Below, piece by piece: positions 4,940 to 5,076 of a DNA stretch of 5,076 nucleotides. The stretch is from Bacteroidales bacterium UBA1187 (GTDB lineage: Bacteria > Bacteroidota > Bacteroidia > Bacteroidales > Paludibacteraceae). The position numbers and the translations under genes were made by a program. The notes beneath the pieces are model-generated. The model was not told where the DNA came from. It did no database searches and saw only the letters and a list, made by a program, of their open reading frames with translations. Numbering within the stretch: the stretch's first letter is position 1; every line of letters starts with the position of its first letter. The stretch lies in assembly GCA_002309835.1 (NCBI GenBank), contig DBYL01000008.1, positions 1-5,076 of the forward strand. Reading direction: 5' to 3'.

Positions 4940-5076
4940 TCAGAGTTGCGGTCCGGCTGCTACGAGTGCCTTACCGGCCTCGTTGGAGGTGTATTTGTCA
5001 AAGTTCTTGATGAAGCGGGCAGCGAGGTCTTTTGCCTTTACTTCCCACTCAGCAGCGTCTTTGTAGGTGTCACGCG
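4940..5076 (-). CDS. pckA: Phosphoenolpyruvate carboxykinase (ATP), C-terminal end only
   Basis: The frame enters at the right window edge (first complete codon CGT at 5074-5072) and runs 44 codons to TGA at 4942-4940. The translation starts R-D-T-Y-K-D-A-A-E-W and ends R-F-I-K-N-F-D-K-Y-T-S-N-E-A-G-K-A-L-V, then A-A-G-P-Q-L. This is the characteristic C-terminal helix of ATP-dependent PEP carboxykinase, which in E. coli also ends in L-V-A-A-G-P-K-L. The enzyme interconverts oxaloacetate plus ATP with PEP, CO2 and ADP in the cytoplasm, and in many gut Bacteroidota it supports CO2 fixation toward succinate. The active-site residues lie outside the window. There is no terminator after the stop, and the mrp start codon follows one base later, so the two genes are probably co-transcribed. 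Confidence 0.9.
   Translation of the reverse strand, partial: RDTYKDAAEWEVKAKDLAARFIKNFDKYTSNEAGKALVAAGPQL

Overview
The window looks like chromosomal DNA from a member of the Bacteroidales (Bacteroidota). The evidence is the family-level character of the Lgt, Mrp and PckA sequences, A/T-rich gene leaders with no clear Shine-Dalgarno sequences, and a small hypothetical protein of a kind I associate from memory with Prevotella and Bacteroides. No database search was possible, so the taxonomic call is inference.

Layout. On the + strand, positions 1-375 hold a small hypothetical CDS that is open at the left window edge and ends in a strong hairpin-plus-T-tract terminator at 380-407. Everything else is on the - strand and reads right to left: the last 44 codons of pckA (4940-5076), mrp/apbC (3898-4938), a MATE-family efflux transporter (2524-3879), and a 679-codon ORF (417-2456). 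pckA and mrp are separated by one base, mrp and the MATE gene by 18, and the MATE gene and lgt by 67. The four may be co-transcribed, and the set converges on the + strand gene at the terminator. mrp and the MATE gene have non-ATG starts (TTG and GTG).

The most interesting item is the 679-codon ORF. Residues 1 to about 295 are a full-length prolipoprotein diacylglyceryl transferase (Lgt). After a run of five lysines and an arginine come a lipoprotein signal peptide with lipobox L-A-S-C (Cys316) and a complete alpha/beta-hydrolase with a recognisable catalytic triad (Ser480, Asp629, His662). An enzyme that lipidates lipobox cysteines is thus fused in frame to a protein carrying a lipobox. The junction also contains an A_AAA_AAG heptamer in the phase used for -1 frameshifting in E. 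coli dnaX, with a -1-frame TAA 12 bases later. Slippage would release a 302-residue, Lgt-only protein. Neither frameshifting nor processing of the fusion can be proved from sequence.

Two short heptamer-type repeat tracts occur in the mrp region. One (4652-4686) is translated as the linker between the two Mrp domains. The other (about 3881-3911) covers the mrp stop codon and the mrp-MATE spacer. The lgt-hydrolase ORF is visibly A+T richer than mrp and the MATE gene.

Functionally the genes are mostly housekeeping: gluconeogenesis or anaplerosis (PckA), Fe-S carrier (Mrp), drug/cation efflux (MATE) and lipoprotein maturation (Lgt). There is no phage, IS element, CRISPR array, tRNA or rRNA in the window.
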